In this document: piece after piece, positions 8,605 to 17,992 of the stretch
Position numbering within the stretch: position 1 is the stretch's first letter
Layout: each line of letters opens with the position of its first letter
Assembly: GCA_027487575.1 (NCBI GenBank)
Contig: JAIYDJ010000079.1
Location: 1 to 64,000 of the forward strand
Direction: 5' to 3'
DNA: 64,000 bases
DNA from: Rhodobacter sp.
Lineage (GTDB): Bacteria; Pseudomonadota; Alphaproteobacteria; Rhodobacterales; Rhodobacteraceae
Position numbers and translations under genes: made by a program
The notes under the pieces: model-generated
The model's database searches: none
The model's input: only the letters and a program-made list of their open reading frames with translations
Told to the model about the DNA's origin: nothing

Positions 8605-9491
8605 CGCCGTCCGCCACGACGCAGAACACCCGTCTTGGCATCTGGCTGACGATCGCCACCTCGGTGGTCTTCGCCTTGCAGGACGGCATCTCGCGCCACC
8701 TTGCCGCCGAGTATAACGTGACCATGGTAGTGATGATCCGCTTCTGGTTCTTCGCGCTGTTCGCGGTGTTGCTGGCCGCCCGCGCGCCCGGGGGCCTGCG
8801 CGCCGCTTCACGGTCGGCCACACCGTGGGTGCAGGCCCTGCGCGGTGTGCTGCTGGGGGCCGAAGTCTGCGTGATGGTCGTGGCCTTCGTGAAACTCGGG
8901 CTGATCGCCAGCCATGCGGTCTTTGCCAGCTATCCCCTGCTGATCGCCGCCCTTTCGGGTCCGGTGCTGGGCGAAAAGGTCGGATGGCGGCGGTGGTCGG
9001 CCATCGGAGTCGGCTGCATCGGCATCCTGATCATCCTGCAACCGGGCTATGGTGTGTTCTCGGTATGGTCGCTGGTCGCGCTGTGCGCATCGTTGATGTA
9101 TGCGCTTTATGGCCTGCTGACCCGCTATGTCGCGCGGCGCGATCCTCCCTCGGTCAGCTTCTTCTGGACGGGGGCCGCCGCCGCCGTCGCCCTGACCCCC
9201 GTCGGCCTTTACACGTGGGAGCCGCTGAGCGCGCCCGACTGGGGCTGGATGGCCGCCCTCTGTTGCACCTCGGTCCTTGGGCACTGGATGCTGATCCGCG
9301 CCTATGCGGTGGCCGAGGCTTCGGTGATCCAGCCGTTCGGCTATCTGCAACTGGTGTTCGTGGCGGGCCTTGGCGTGACATTGTTCAACGAACCGCTTGG
9401 GCTGAACATCATCATTGGTGCAAGCATCGTCGTCGCGGCCGGGGTGTTCACTCTCTGGCGGCAGGCCGTCAAGGCGCGGCAGAACCGCTGA
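8601..9491 (+). CDS. DMT superfamily (EamA) transporter, second of tandem pair
   Basis: 296 residues, ten predicted membrane segments in two EamA repeats. By eye about half of its residues match the preceding transporter without large gaps, which indicates an in-place gene duplication. The ATGA overlap means that translation is coupled. Two paralogous DMT proteins in tandem may act as a heterodimer, as in paired small multidrug transporters, but ten-segment EamA proteins normally work alone; this is speculation. It ends 18 bases before the convergent lytic transglycosylase. Confidence 0.88.
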   Translation: MTPSATTQNTRLGIWLTIATSVVFALQDGISRHLAAEYNVTMVVMIRFWFFALFAVLLAARAPGGLRAASRSATPWVQALRGVLLGAEVCVMVVAFVKLGLIASHAVFASYPLLIAALSGPVLGEKVGWRRWSAIGVGCIGILIILQPGYGVFSVWSLVALCASLMYALYGLLTRYVARRDPPSVSFFWTGAAAAVALTPVGLYTWEPLSAPDWGWMAALCCTSVLGHWMLIRAYAVAEASVIQPFGYLQLVFVAGLGVTLFNEPLGLNIIIGASIVVAAGVFTLWRQAVKARQNR

Positions 9492-9509
9492 TTCCGGTGG
9501 GTGCCGTCC

Positions 9510-11447
9510 CTACCCCTTCAACTCCGCCGATATCCGGACCGGCCCCACCGCCCCCTTCAACCGCGCGCGATAGATCACCACGCCCTCGACCACCCGCATC
9601 ACATAGGTCCGCGTTTCGGCAAAGGGAATCGTCTCGATCCAGTCCACGATATCGACTTCCGGCTTTCTTGGGTCGCCGAAGCTTTCGATCCACGCCGCTG
9701 GCCGCCCCGGCCCCGCATTGTAGCCGCTGGCGATAAGCGCAACCGATGGGCCGAACTTGTCGACCAGATCGCGCAGGTACTGCGCGCCCAGCGTCACGTT
9801 GTACGCGGGGTCGCTGGTCAGCTTGCCTAACCCGTAATCCAGCCCAAGATTCCGCGACACGATCTCGGCGGTGCCGGGCATCACCTGCATCAATCCGCGC
9901 GCGCCGACCGGGCTGCGCGCCGCCGGGTCGAATTCGCTTTCCCGCCGCGCGATTGCCAGGGCCAGCGCCCGGCTGACCGGCAACCCGTCCGGAACCATGT
10001 CCGTCACCGGATAGTAGGCGCGAGGCAGGATCACCCCGCGTTCCGCCGCCGCCTTCGCCACCAGAAGCGCGATGTGCGGCTCGTTGCTTTGCAAAGCGAG
10101 GTCTGCCAGCGCGCCCAGATCACCCTCGCCCAGACCTTCGGCCAGATGCACGAAGAACCGTTTGGCCAGTGTCCGATCATCGGCCCTCACCAGCAGCCGC
10201 GCCGCGTCCAGCACGGAGGACCCGGCGAACGACGCCTGCCGCCAGTCCTGCGCCCCCCCGCCGCCCAGCAACGCCTCGTCCAGCGTCATCCCCAGCCGTT
10301 CGGCCGCCAGCAGGCCGTAGAAGGCCGTCTGGTGCCGCGCCGCGGCGCGATAGCTGTCGGTTGCCGCCGCATTGCCCGCAGCCTCTTGCGCCCGGCCGAT
10401 CCAGTAGTCGCCGCGCGCCAGCGAGATCGGCGTTTTCGCCGCCTCCTTCACCCGCTGGAAATGCCCCAGCGCCGTGCCCGGATCGCCCAGCTTGCGCAGC
10501 GCGATGAACCCCGCGAGGAATTCCAGATCGACGAAGTCGGCACCCGATGTCAGATGGTTGCCCGCCGCCAGCCGATACGCTGTTTCGACCTTGCCGTTGC
10601 GCATGAACAGCCGCGCCAGCAGTGCGCGCCTTTCGGCCCAGAAAGCCGGATTGCCCAGCCGCGCCGCAGAATCGCTGCGCTGCAGGATCAGCGCCGCCGC
10701 GTCGTCATACCGGTCGCGCTTCATCCGCCAGATGAACCGGTCATAGGCCAACCCCGGATCGCCCGCCAGCGCGGCAGGCACGGCATCGACCAGCGCCTGC
10801 ACCCCCGGACGGTCGGTCTGCAGCGCCAGCCGCGCGGAACCCAGGGCGCGCCAATCTTCGGACACGCGGGGTAGCATCCGCTGCGCCTCGTCGTGCCGCG
10901 CCCCGGTCCACAGGATGCGGTCCAGCCGCACTTCATGGGCGACCTTCAGGGCCTCGCCATGAAGCTGCAGAAGGATCGCCTCGTCTTGCGCCTCGAAGGC
11001 CACTTCGGTCCAGGCGCGGAACGCCTCGGCCTCGGCGTCCGCCGCGCGCCCCTGCGCTGCCAGCGCCCGGATCAGGGTCAGAGCCCCCAACCCGGTCTGC
11101 GGCCGGTCTTCCCCGAAATAGGCGATGATCCGTGCCGGATCGGTGGACCGGGCCACCGCGATCTCTCCCTTCGCTTTCAGGAATGGCAGGCCCGGCCAAT
11201 CGGGATACCTTGCAAGGAACGCCTCGTAATCGCCCAGCAGCCCCTCGCCCGACCGCAGCCGCAGCCATTCGACGATTGTGCCACCGACACCCGATGTGAC
11301 CGCCTGCGCCGCGGGCCAGTCCTTGCCCGCCGCCGCCTCCAGCGCCGTGGCCAGGGCCTGCGCCTCGTCGGCCCGGGCGGATGCGGGCAGGTGAACACAA
11401 ATGGCCAACACCAAGGCCAGCGGGCGAAGAAAGGGGATATGACGCAT
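9510..11447 (-). CDS. slt: Soluble lytic murein transglycosylase (Slt70-like)
   Basis: 645 residues. A signal peptide (residues 1-26, ending SARA) exports it to the periplasm. An alpha-helical superhelix fills most of the protein up to about residue 480. The C-terminal SLT domain has the catalytic Glu503 in ARRESEFDP, then GARGLMQVMPGTA and a YNAGPGR motif. It cleaves peptidoglycan glycan strands to 1,6-anhydro products. The frame is open far upstream across the divergent dapA gene, but the ATG at 11447 begins the signal peptide and is certainly closer to the truth. Length agrees with Slt70 family members. Confidence 0.93.
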   Translation of the reverse strand: MRHIPFLRPLALVLAICVHLPASARADEAQALATALEAAAGKDWPAAQAVTSGVGGTIVEWLRLRSGEGLLGDYEAFLARYPDWPGLPFLKAKGEIAVARSTDPARIIAYFGEDRPQTGLGALTLIRALAAQGRAADAEAEAFRAWTEVAFEAQDEAILLQLHGEALKVAHEVRLDRILWTGARHDEAQRMLPRVSEDWRALGSARLALQTDRPGVQALVDAVPAALAGDPGLAYDRFIWRMKRDRYDDAAALILQRSDSAARLGNPAFWAERRALLARLFMRNGKVETAYRLAAGNHLTSGADFVDLEFLAGFIALRKLGDPGTALGHFQRVKEAAKTPISLARGDYWIGRAQEAAGNAAATDSYRAAARHQTAFYGLLAAERLGMTLDEALLGGGGAQDWRQASFAGSSVLDAARLLVRADDRTLAKRFFVHLAEGLGEGDLGALADLALQSNEPHIALLVAKAAAERGVILPRAYYPVTDMVPDGLPVSRALALAIARRESEFDPAARSPVGARGLMQVMPGTAEIVSRNLGLDYGLGKLTSDPAYNVTLGAQYLRDLVDKFGPSVALIASGYNAGPGRPAAWIESFGDPRKPEVDIVDWIETIPFAETRTYVMRVVEGVVIYRARLKGAVGPVRISAELKG

Positions 11448-11594
11448 CCGCCAAATCTGCCTCAGCCCGTCCGCCGCCACAACCCACAGCCGCGTGACCC
11501 GCAAATTCCCGCCCGTCTTGTGAACGGCCCCCCGCCCGGCTAGGAAGGGCGGGTTTTCAACGGGGCGATTCAAGCCCCCCAACAGGAGCGTGTC

Positions 11595-12470
11595 ATGTTC
11601 AAAGGGTCCATTCCTGCCCTCGTCACGCCGTTCACGAACGGCGCAGTGGACTTCGACATGCTCAAACGTCTGGTGGACTGGCACGTCGACCAGGGCAGCC
11701 ACGGTCTGGTTCCCGTCGGCACCACGGGGGAAAGCCCAACCCTGAGCCATGACGAACACCGCGCCGTGGTGCAGGCCGTGGTGCAGGCGGCTGCGGGCCG
11801 CATTCCGGTGATCGCCGGGGCCGGGTCGAACAACACCGCCGAAGGCATCGACCTGATCCGCCACGCCCAATCCGTCGGCGCCGATGCCGCGCTGGTGGTG
11901 ACGCCCTATTACAACAAGCCCACGCAGGCCGGCCTGATCGCGCATTACACCGCGCTGCACGACTGCTGCACGCTGCCGATCATCATCTACAACATCCCCG
12001 GCCGCTCGGTCGTTGACATGTCGCCCGAAACGATGGGCCAGCTTGCCCGGTTGCCCCGCATCGTCGGGGTCAAGGACGCCACCGGCAAGATCGAGCGTGT
12101 CAGCCAGCAGCGCATCACCTGCGGCCCCGACTTCATCCAGTTGTCGGGCGAAGACGCCACCGCCCTTGGGTTCAACGCGCATGGCGGCACCGGCTGCATC
12201 TCGGTCACCGCCAATGTCGCCCCGAAACTCTGCGCCGAGTTTCAGGAGGCGACGCTGCGCGGCGATTATGCCACCGCGCTTGCCTATCAGGACCGCCTGA
12301 TGCCGCTGCACGAGGCGATCTTCATCGAACCGGGGCTGGCGGGGGCGAAATACGGGCTGTCCCTGCTTGGCATGGGCAACGAGGAAGTCCGAATGCCGCT
12401 GGTCGGACTGACGGACCCGACCAAGGCCCGCATCGGTGCAGCGATGCGTCATGCGGGGTTGCTGAACTGA
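11595..12470 (+). CDS. dapA: 4-Hydroxy-tetrahydrodipicolinate synthase
   Basis: Condenses pyruvate and aspartate semialdehyde in the lysine/diaminopimelate pathway. 291 residues, the usual length. The GTTGE loop lies at 42-46, YNIPGR at 132-137 with the catalytic Tyr, and the Schiff-base Lys160 in VGVKDATG. An Shine-Dalgarno AGGAG lies just before the ATG at 11595. It is divergent from slt across 147 bases, and a DMT transporter follows almost without a gap, so the two may share a transcript. Confidence 0.97.
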   Translation: MFKGSIPALVTPFTNGAVDFDMLKRLVDWHVDQGSHGLVPVGTTGESPTLSHDEHRAVVQAVVQAAAGRIPVIAGAGSNNTAEGIDLIRHAQSVGADAALVVTPYYNKPTQAGLIAHYTALHDCCTLPIIIYNIPGRSVVDMSPETMGQLARLPRIVGVKDATGKIERVSQQRITCGPDFIQLSGEDATALGFNAHGGTGCISVTANVAPKLCAEFQEATLRGDYATALAYQDRLMPLHEAIFIEPGLAGAKYGLSLLGMGNEEVRMPLVGLTDPTKARIGAAMRHAGLLN

Positions 12471-12502
12471 TCCCTTCGAAAAACCTGCGCGGCAGTCTGT
12501 TC

Positions 12503-13357
12503 ATGGTCGCGGCCATGGCGGGCTTTGCGGTCGAGGACGGCTTTCTGAAGGCCGCCGCGCAGGAAATGCCGCTGGGGCTGGTGCTGCTGTTGATCGGGCT
12601 GGCGGGCATCGTGACCTTCGGCCTTCAGGCCCGCGCCGCCGGCCATCCCGCCTTTCCCCGCGCGCTGATCAGCCGGGGCATGGCGGTGCGTTCGGTGTTC
12701 GAGATCACCGGGCGGCTGTTCTATTCGCTGGCCGTGGCGTTGACCCCGATTTCGGTGGCTTCTGCGATCCTGCAGGCAACGCCGCTGGTCGTGGTTCTGG
12801 GCGCGGCGGTGATCTTTGGCGAAAAGGTCGGCCTTGCGCGCTGGCTGGCCGTCGCCGCCGGGTTTGTCGGCGTCCTGATGATCCTGCGCCCCGGACTGGA
12901 CGGGTTCGATGTGATGTCGCTTTTGGCGCTGACCGGGATGCTGGGCTTTGCCGGGCGCGATCTGGCGACGCGGGCGGCACCGCCAACGCTGTCGAACGCA
13001 CAGCTTGGGGTCGCCGGTTTTGCCGTCCTCACCCTTTCGGGCGTTGTCCTGATCGCTGTGACCGGCGGTCTGACGCCGCCCAGCCTGGTGGCGCTGGCCC
13101 TGACTGGTGCAGCGGGCCTGTTCGGGATCACCGGCTATGCCGCCCTGACCGCCGCGATGCGGACCGGCGAGGTGTCTGTCGTCACGCCGTTCCGCTATAC
13201 GAGGCTGGTCTTCGCTTTGATTCTTGGCGTGGTGATCTATGCCGAACGCCCCGACGCGATGACCTTGCTCGGCGCTGCCGTGATCGTGGCCAGCGGCGTG
13301 TTCGCCCTGACGCGGCGCAGGCCCGCCACGCGAATCATGCCCCCGATTGTTGATTAA
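12503..13357 (+). CDS. DMT superfamily (EamA) transporter
   Basis: 284 residues from the first ATG; about ten membrane segments with two EamA halves and the GEKVGLARWL motif. The start is uncertain. The ATG at 12503 has no Shine-Dalgarno and cuts into what looks like the first membrane helix. Reading back in frame gives [11 protein letters not shown], which resembles the usual lead of such proteins, to a CTG at 12467 that would overlap the dapA stop by four bases. A non-ATG coupled start there is plausible. Substrate unknown; it is more distant from the tandem pair at 7.7-9.5 kb. Confidence 0.85.
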   Translation: MVAAMAGFAVEDGFLKAAAQEMPLGLVLLLIGLAGIVTFGLQARAAGHPAFPRALISRGMAVRSVFEITGRLFYSLAVALTPISVASAILQATPLVVVLGAAVIFGEKVGLARWLAVAAGFVGVLMILRPGLDGFDVMSLLALTGMLGFAGRDLATRAAPPTLSNAQLGVAGFAVLTLSGVVLIAVTGGLTPPSLVALALTGAAGLFGITGYAALTAAMRTGEVSVVTPFRYTRLVFALILGVVIYAERPDAMTLLGAAVIVASGVFALTRRRPATRIMPPIVD

Positions 13358-13534
13358 CAGACCCCTAATCCCCGCCTCTTTCCGCCACACCACCCCCCGC
13401 CGCGCCCTTTTGTTTCCCAGCGGGCGACAATGCCTTTGCCGGGCCGCGCCGGGGTCGAAAAAATGGCAAAATCTGGGTGCTTGTTGGGCACAAGGTCAAC
13501 GGACCGCCACACAAGTAAACAGGAAGGACGCGCC

Positions 13535-14128
13535 ATGTTCATGAAGGACTTCACCCGCACCACGCCCTCGGTTCTTGCGGCCGAACTCTTGGCCCGCCCC
13601 GTCACCAGCGGCATCCTTGCCGGTACGCTCGTCGAAACCGGCCGCGGCTGGCAGCCGGTCGAAACGCTGCGGATGGGGGACGCGGTGCATACGCTGGATG
13701 GCGGGCTGGCGCGGATCATCGGCCTCGACCGCCGCACCCTGCGCCCCGACATGGGTCAGGCGCTGATCACCCTGCCCGGCGGCACGCTGGACGCCTGCAG
13801 CGACGTTCAACTGATGCCGGGGCAACATCTGCTGATCGACACCCGAAACGATCCGGATCTGCCCGACGATGCCTTTGCCTTGATCCCGGCGCTGGCGCTG
13901 GATGGCCGGATGGGCTGCACCCGCCGCTATCCGCTGCGCGCGATCGAGGTGGTCACCCCGCTGTTCGCCACCGAAGAGATTGTCTGGGCCAATTCGGGTG
14001 TTCTGATCCATTGCCCTGGCATTGCCGAAGGTGCAGGTCGACGGCCCGCGTCGGATTTCTTTCCCCGGCTGGATGTGCCCGCCGCCCGCGCCCTTCTGGC
14101 CCGGCAGGACGCGCAACTTGCCGCCTGA
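13535..14128 (+). CDS. Hint-domain protein
   Basis: 197 residues. GTLVETGRGWQPVETLRMGD followed by VHTLDGG matches the start of the Hint (hedgehog/intein) domain found in many Rhodobacterales proteins, with a later PGQHLLI segment and HCPG near the C-terminal end. These proteins usually sit at the end of extracellular or RTX-like proteins; this one stands alone. AGGAAGGA at 13521 is about 6 bases before the ATG. The canonical first Cys/Ser of self-splicing Hint domains is replaced: the domain begins GILAGTLVE, so autoprocessing is doubtful. Role unknown. It ends head-on against the channel gene with no gap. Confidence 0.8.
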   Translation: MFMKDFTRTTPSVLAAELLARPVTSGILAGTLVETGRGWQPVETLRMGDAVHTLDGGLARIIGLDRRTLRPDMGQALITLPGGTLDACSDVQLMPGQHLLIDTRNDPDLPDDAFALIPALALDGRMGCTRRYPLRAIEVVTPLFATEEIVWANSGVLIHCPGIAEGAGRRPASDFFPRLDVPAARALLARQDAQLAA

Positions 14129-14572
14129 TCAGGTCCGGCTGCGGCGGGCCTCGAACTGGCCCAGCCGGATCTGGCGCAACGCCTCGATCAGCAATGCGGT
14201 CATCAGACCGAAATTGAGGAATCCGTTTGCCGCCGCCATGCCCGCCAGCAACCGCCATTCCTGCGGCAGCAGCACATCGCCGAACCCCAGCGTGGTGTAG
14301 ACCACCAGCGCGAAGTAGACCGCCTCTTCCAGCGAGCCGAAGGTCCCGAGGCTCAGAAAGGCCGCCGCCCAGACCCAGACCCCCGCCGTGATCACCCCCA
14401 GAATCCACAGCGATACCCCCGCCAGCAAAAGCACCAGCTTCGGCCGGTGCGGCTCGCGCAGAAGCCAGCGGTGGCCACGCTGGAACGCGACCTCCAGCAA
14501 CATCGCGGCCACCGCCGATATCAGGATGTTGGTCATCAGCAACCCGGTGCCGACGGCGATCTGGAATAGCAT
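14129..14572 (-). CDS. Two-pore-helix ion channel family protein, K+-channel-like
   Basis: 147 residues with four hydrophobic segments. The third and fourth flank a pore-loop sequence YTTLGFGD, which matches the potassium selectivity filter T(V/L)GFGD. This is the Ion_trans_2 pattern; there is no cytoplasmic RCK domain, so gating control is not visible. It probably tetramerises in the inner membrane. The stop codon directly abuts the stop of the convergent Hint gene. Confidence 0.83.
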   Translation of the reverse strand: MLFQIAVGTGLLMTNILISAVAAMLLEVAFQRGHRWLLREPHRPKLVLLLAGVSLWILGVITAGVWVWAAAFLSLGTFGSLEEAVYFALVVYTTLGFGDVLLPQEWRLLAGMAAANGFLNFGLMTALLIEALRQIRLGQFEARRSRT

Positions 14573-14682
14573 GAAGTACCCCCTGATGCGGGTTTTGCCC
14601 CGGTCTGAACCACGCCGCCCTGTCCCAGATCAAATCCGCGCGTCTGGACTTCGCCTGCGCAAGTGCCTATCTCGGCCCGATC

Positions 14683-15162
14683 ATGGCCGAAAAATCCGAT
14701 CCCAATTCCAAACTCATCGCCGAAAACCGCCGGGCGCGGTTCGACTATGCCATCGAAAGCGATCTCGAGGCGGGAATCATGCTGATGGGGTCCGAGGTCA
14801 AGTCGCTGCGGCAAGGCGGGTCGAACCTGGGCGAATCCTACGCTTCTGTAGAAGGGGGGGAGCTGTGGCTGATCAACGGCTATATCGCGCCCTACCTTCA
14901 GGCCAAGCAGTTCGGGCACGAAGAACGCCGCCGCCGCAAGCTTCTGGTGTCGGCCAAGGAATTGTCGCGCCTGTGGAACGCCGTCGGGCGTGAAGGCATG
15001 ACACTGGTCCCGTTGAAGATGTACTTCAACGAACGCGGCATGGTGAAGATCAAGATCGGCGTCGCCAAGGGCAAGAAACTGGCCGACAAGCGCGAAACCA
15101 GCGCCAAGCGCGACTGGGACCGCCAGAAAGCCCGGATCATGAAGGAAGGCCACCGGGGCTGA
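14683..15162 (+). CDS. smpB: SsrA-binding protein SmpB
   Basis: 159 residues, the standard length. It binds tmRNA and delivers it to stalled ribosomes in trans-translation. The start region [23 protein letters not shown] and the basic C-terminal tail ([19 protein letters not shown]) are the hallmarks of the family. The tmRNA gene itself is not in this window. No close operon partner: 110 bases separate it from the divergent channel gene, and 97 bases from sseA. Confidence 0.97.
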   Translation: MAEKSDPNSKLIAENRRARFDYAIESDLEAGIMLMGSEVKSLRQGGSNLGESYASVEGGELWLINGYIAPYLQAKQFGHEERRRRKLLVSAKELSRLWNAVGREGMTLVPLKMYFNERGMVKIKIGVAKGKKLADKRETSAKRDWDRQKARIMKEGHRG

Positions 15163-15259
15163 CCGGGACGGCTTCGCAAGATTGTTGCGCGGCCAAACCG
15201 GCAGGCTTGCCAGCGGCGGCGCTGCGGTTTATCCGGAATGAACCCCGCAGGAGCCGTGC

Positions 15260-16111
15260 ATGACCGCTGATGATCCCAAGACGCTGGTATCCACCGACTG
15301 GCTGGCCGCGCACAGCGCCGATCCCGACCTGCGGATTCTGGATGCGTCGTGGTACCTGCCCGACGCAGGCCGCGATGCGAAAGCCGAATACGTGGCCGCC
15401 CACATCCCCGGCGCGCGGTTCTTCGACATCGACGAAATCTCGGATCAGCGCAGCGCGTTGCCGCACATGGCCCCGCCGCCGGAGAAGTTCATCAGCCGGA
15501 TGCGCGCGATGGGGGTCGGCGACGGGCATCAGGTGGTGGTCTATGACGGGTCGGGCCTGTTCAGCGCCGCGCGCGTCTGGTGGACGTTCCGCCTGATGGG
15601 CAAGACCGACGTCGCCGTTCTGGATGGCGGGTTTCCGAAATGGCAGGCCGAGGGGCGAGAGACCGAGGATATGCCCCCCGTGCTGCGCGACCGCCACATC
15701 ACGGTCAGCCGCCAGAACCATCTGGTCAAGGATGTGACGCAGGTCGCCCATGCCAGCAAACTGGGCGAGGCCGAAATCATCGATGCGCGGTCCGCGCCGC
15801 GGTTTCGCGGCGAGGTGCCCGAACCCCGCCCCGGACTGCGGGCGGGCCACATTCCCGGCGCGCGCAACGTGCCCTATGCCACCCTGCTGAACGCCGACGG
15901 CACGATGAAGGACCGCGCGGCCCTGAAAGCCGTGTTCGAGGCGGCCGGGGTGGACCTGAAGAAACCCGCGATCACCACCTGCGGATCGGGGATCAGCGGC
16001 GCGATCCTCAGCCTCGCGCTGGAGCGGATCGGCCATCCCAATCATGCGCTTTATGACGGGTCCTGGGCCGAGTGGGGCATGTACGACGATCTGCCAGTCG
16101 AAAAGGGCTGA
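15260..16111 (+). CDS. sseA: 3-Mercaptopyruvate sulfurtransferase
   Basis: 283 residues, two tandem rhodanese domains. The catalytic Cys241 lies in TTCGSGISGA; the CGSGxxA loop is characteristic of mercaptopyruvate sulfurtransferase rather than thiosulfate sulfurtransferase (CRxGx[RT]). It transfers sulfur from 3-mercaptopyruvate to thiols or cyanide. The Ser/Gly content of the loop agrees with the catalytic triad described for the family. The ATG at 15260 follows a CAGGAG about 6 bases upstream. A GC hairpin follows the stop codon. Confidence 0.93.
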   Translation: MTADDPKTLVSTDWLAAHSADPDLRILDASWYLPDAGRDAKAEYVAAHIPGARFFDIDEISDQRSALPHMAPPPEKFISRMRAMGVGDGHQVVVYDGSGLFSAARVWWTFRLMGKTDVAVLDGGFPKWQAEGRETEDMPPVLRDRHITVSRQNHLVKDVTQVAHASKLGEAEIIDARSAPRFRGEVPEPRPGLRAGHIPGARNVPYATLLNADGTMKDRAALKAVFEAAGVDLKKPAITTCGSGISGAILSLALERIGHPNHALYDGSWAEWGMYDDLPVEKG

Positions 16112-16132
16112 ACGCGGCCTGTGGTGTCGGCA

Positions 16133-16153
16133 GCGGGGGTTTCACACCCCCGC
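16133..16153 (+). terminator. GC-rich hairpin downstream of sseA
   Basis: Perfect 8-bp stem (16133-16140 with 16146-16153) and a 5-base loop, 21 bases after the sseA stop. There is no T-run on either strand. The bases that follow (CCCCCGTGGGATATTTGG) resemble a short intergenic element that I recall as common after genes in Rhodobacteraceae; that is memory, not a search result. Probably a transcript-end stabiliser or weak terminator. Confidence 0.5.
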
Positions 16154-16225
16154 ACCCCCGTGGGATATTTGGAAGCAGAAAATGAAGGCCGCGGCAGTCG
16201 CGGTGACAAGGGGAACCGACCCGCC

Positions 16226-17389
16226 ATGCTCGACGCCCTGAAACCGCAAGTGCAGGACAAGATCCTGATCCTGATGCAGCAGTACAAGGACGATCCGCGC
16301 AAGGCGAAGATCGACCTCGGCGTCGGCGTCTACAAGGATGCGACAGGCTTGACCCCGGTGATGCGGGCGGTCAAGGCGGCCGAGAAACGCCTGTGGGAGA
16401 TCGAGACGACCAAGACCTACACCGGTCTGGCGGGCGACCCCGCCTTCAACGCCGCGATGGTGCGGCTGATCCTGGGGCGGGACGTTCCGGCGGCGGCGGT
16501 GGCCACGCCGGGCGGAACCGGCGCGATCCGGCAGGGATTCGAACTGGTCCGGATGGCGGCCCCCGATGCGACTGTCTGGGTTTCCAGCCCGACCTGGCCG
16601 AACCACACCTCGATCCTGTCCTACCTCGGCATCAAGACCGCCGAGTACCGTTACTTCGACGCGTCGACCGGCGGTCTGGATGTGGATGGCCTGCTGGCCG
16701 ATCTTGGCCGCGTGGCGCCCGGCGATGTGGTTCTGCTGCACGGCTGCTGCCACAACCCGACCGGCGCCAACCCCGACGCCGGCCTGTGGTCGCAGATGGC
16801 CGACGTGCTGGCCGCGCGGGGGGCCATCCCCTTTGTCGACCTCGCCTATCAGGGGTTCGGCGACGGGCTGGAGGCCGATGCCGAAGCCACCCGGATGCTG
16901 GCCGCCCGCTTTGCCGAGGTGCTGATCGCCGCCTCGTGTTCCAAGAACTTCGGCATCTACCGCGAACGCACCGGCGTTCTGATCGCCCTTGGCGGCGACC
17001 GCGCGGTGACGCAGGGCAACCTTGCCTGGCTGAACCGGCAGAACTACAGCTTTCCGCCCGATCATGGCGCGCGGCTGGTCACGATGATCCTCGACGATGC
17101 CGCCCTTCGCGCCGACTGGATGGCGGAACTGGAGGAGGTGCGGCAGAACATGCTGACCTTGCGGCAGGGTCTGGCCGACTCGTTGCGCCGCGCCACCAAC
17201 TCGGACCGGTTCGATTTCGTGGCCCACCACCGCGGCATGTTCAGCCGTCTGGGACTGAGCGAGGCGCAGGTGGCCACGCTGCGCGACGACCACGGCATCT
17301 ACATGGTGGGTGACAGCCGCATCAACCTCGCCGGGCTGAATGCAGGAACCCTGCCGGTGCTGGCGGCAGCGATCGCTCAGGTCATCTGA
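16226..17389 (+). CDS. Aromatic amino acid/aspartate aminotransferase (class I, PLP)
   Basis: 387-residue PLP enzyme of the class Ia group. The PLP lysine is Lys240 in SCSKNFGIYRERTG, with the AAT-type CHNPTG motif at about 175-180 and the GMFSRLGLS substrate-binding segment near the C-terminus. GMF-rich C-terminal loops and overall length match TyrB/AspC-like enzymes, which transaminate tyrosine, phenylalanine and aspartate with 2-oxoglutarate. The ATG at 16226 is preceded by AAGGGGAA. The C-terminal 13 bases overlap the convergent TetR gene. Confidence 0.92.
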   Translation: MLDALKPQVQDKILILMQQYKDDPRKAKIDLGVGVYKDATGLTPVMRAVKAAEKRLWEIETTKTYTGLAGDPAFNAAMVRLILGRDVPAAAVATPGGTGAIRQGFELVRMAAPDATVWVSSPTWPNHTSILSYLGIKTAEYRYFDASTGGLDVDGLLADLGRVAPGDVVLLHGCCHNPTGANPDAGLWSQMADVLAARGAIPFVDLAYQGFGDGLEADAEATRMLAARFAEVLIAASCSKNFGIYRERTGVLIALGGDRAVTQGNLAWLNRQNYSFPPDHGARLVTMILDDAALRADWMAELEEVRQNMLTLRQGLADSLRRATNSDRFDFVAHHRGMFSRLGLSEAQVATLRDDHGIYMVGDSRINLAGLNAGTLPVLAAAIAQVI

Positions 17390-17979
17390 CGGGACGGCCA
17401 GGCCGCAAGGGCCACATCGACCACGGCCAGCAGCCTGGCGCGCGACGCACCGTCGCGTGCCAGCGTCGATAGACCCTGGATCACCGCGATCACATATGCG
17501 GCCAGGGCTTCGGGGTTGGGCAGTGCCTCGGCGGTGATCCGCGCCAGCAGTTGCGCCTCGGTCTGTGCCCGGATCGCCGCGACCTCGGCCTGAAGGTCGG
17601 CGGCATGGTCCGAACAGCTGATCACCCCGGTCGCGAGCAGGCATCCCGTCGGCGTGCCCCTTCCGGTAAAGCCTTCGGCGGCTGTCCGCATCAACGCCTC
17701 TGCCGCGCCGCGCGCCGTTTCGGCCACGTCGATCAGTCCGGCAGACGTCACCGGCCCGCTGACGTACCGCTGCACAGCCGACCTGAACAGCGTCTTCTTG
17801 TCGCCGAACGCCGCATAAAGGCTGGGCGGTGTGATTCCCATCGCGGCGGTCAGATCGGCGATCGACGTCGCCTCGTACCCATGCCGCCAGAACAGCAGCA
17901 TCGCGGCATGCAGCGCCGAGTCACGGTCAAAGGATAGCGGGCGACCGGGTTTGCGGTGCGAATTCTTTTCCATAGTCAT
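17377..17979 (-). CDS. TetR family transcriptional regulator
   Basis: 200 residues. The N-terminal helix-turn-helix is clear: ALHAAMLLFWRHGYEATSIADLTAAMGITPPSLYAAFGDKK by position about 24-64, followed by a helical ligand domain. The overall pattern (KPGRPLSFDRD, then LYAAFGDKK) is that of AcrR/YxaF-like repressors. GTG (17982), ATG (17979) and ATG (17973) are all possible starts and none has a good Shine-Dalgarno. It is divergent from the aldo-keto reductase, with an imperfect palindrome between the two starts, so it most likely represses that gene and itself. Ligand unknown. Confidence 0.88.
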   Translation of the reverse strand: MTMEKNSHRKPGRPLSFDRDSALHAAMLLFWRHGYEATSIADLTAAMGITPPSLYAAFGDKKTLFRSAVQRYVSGPVTSAGLIDVAETARGAAEALMRTAAEGFTGRGTPTGCLLATGVISCSDHAADLQAEVAAIRAQTEAQLLARITAEALPNPEALAAYVIAVIQGLSTLARDGASRARLLAVVDVALAAWPSRQMT

Positions 17980-17992
17980 CACTATAAAATGT

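Noticed and set aside
11448-12452. An open frame that would extend the lytic transglycosylase to 980 residues
   Set aside because: It runs antisense through dapA; the signal peptide starts at 11447, so the extension is a high-GC artefact.
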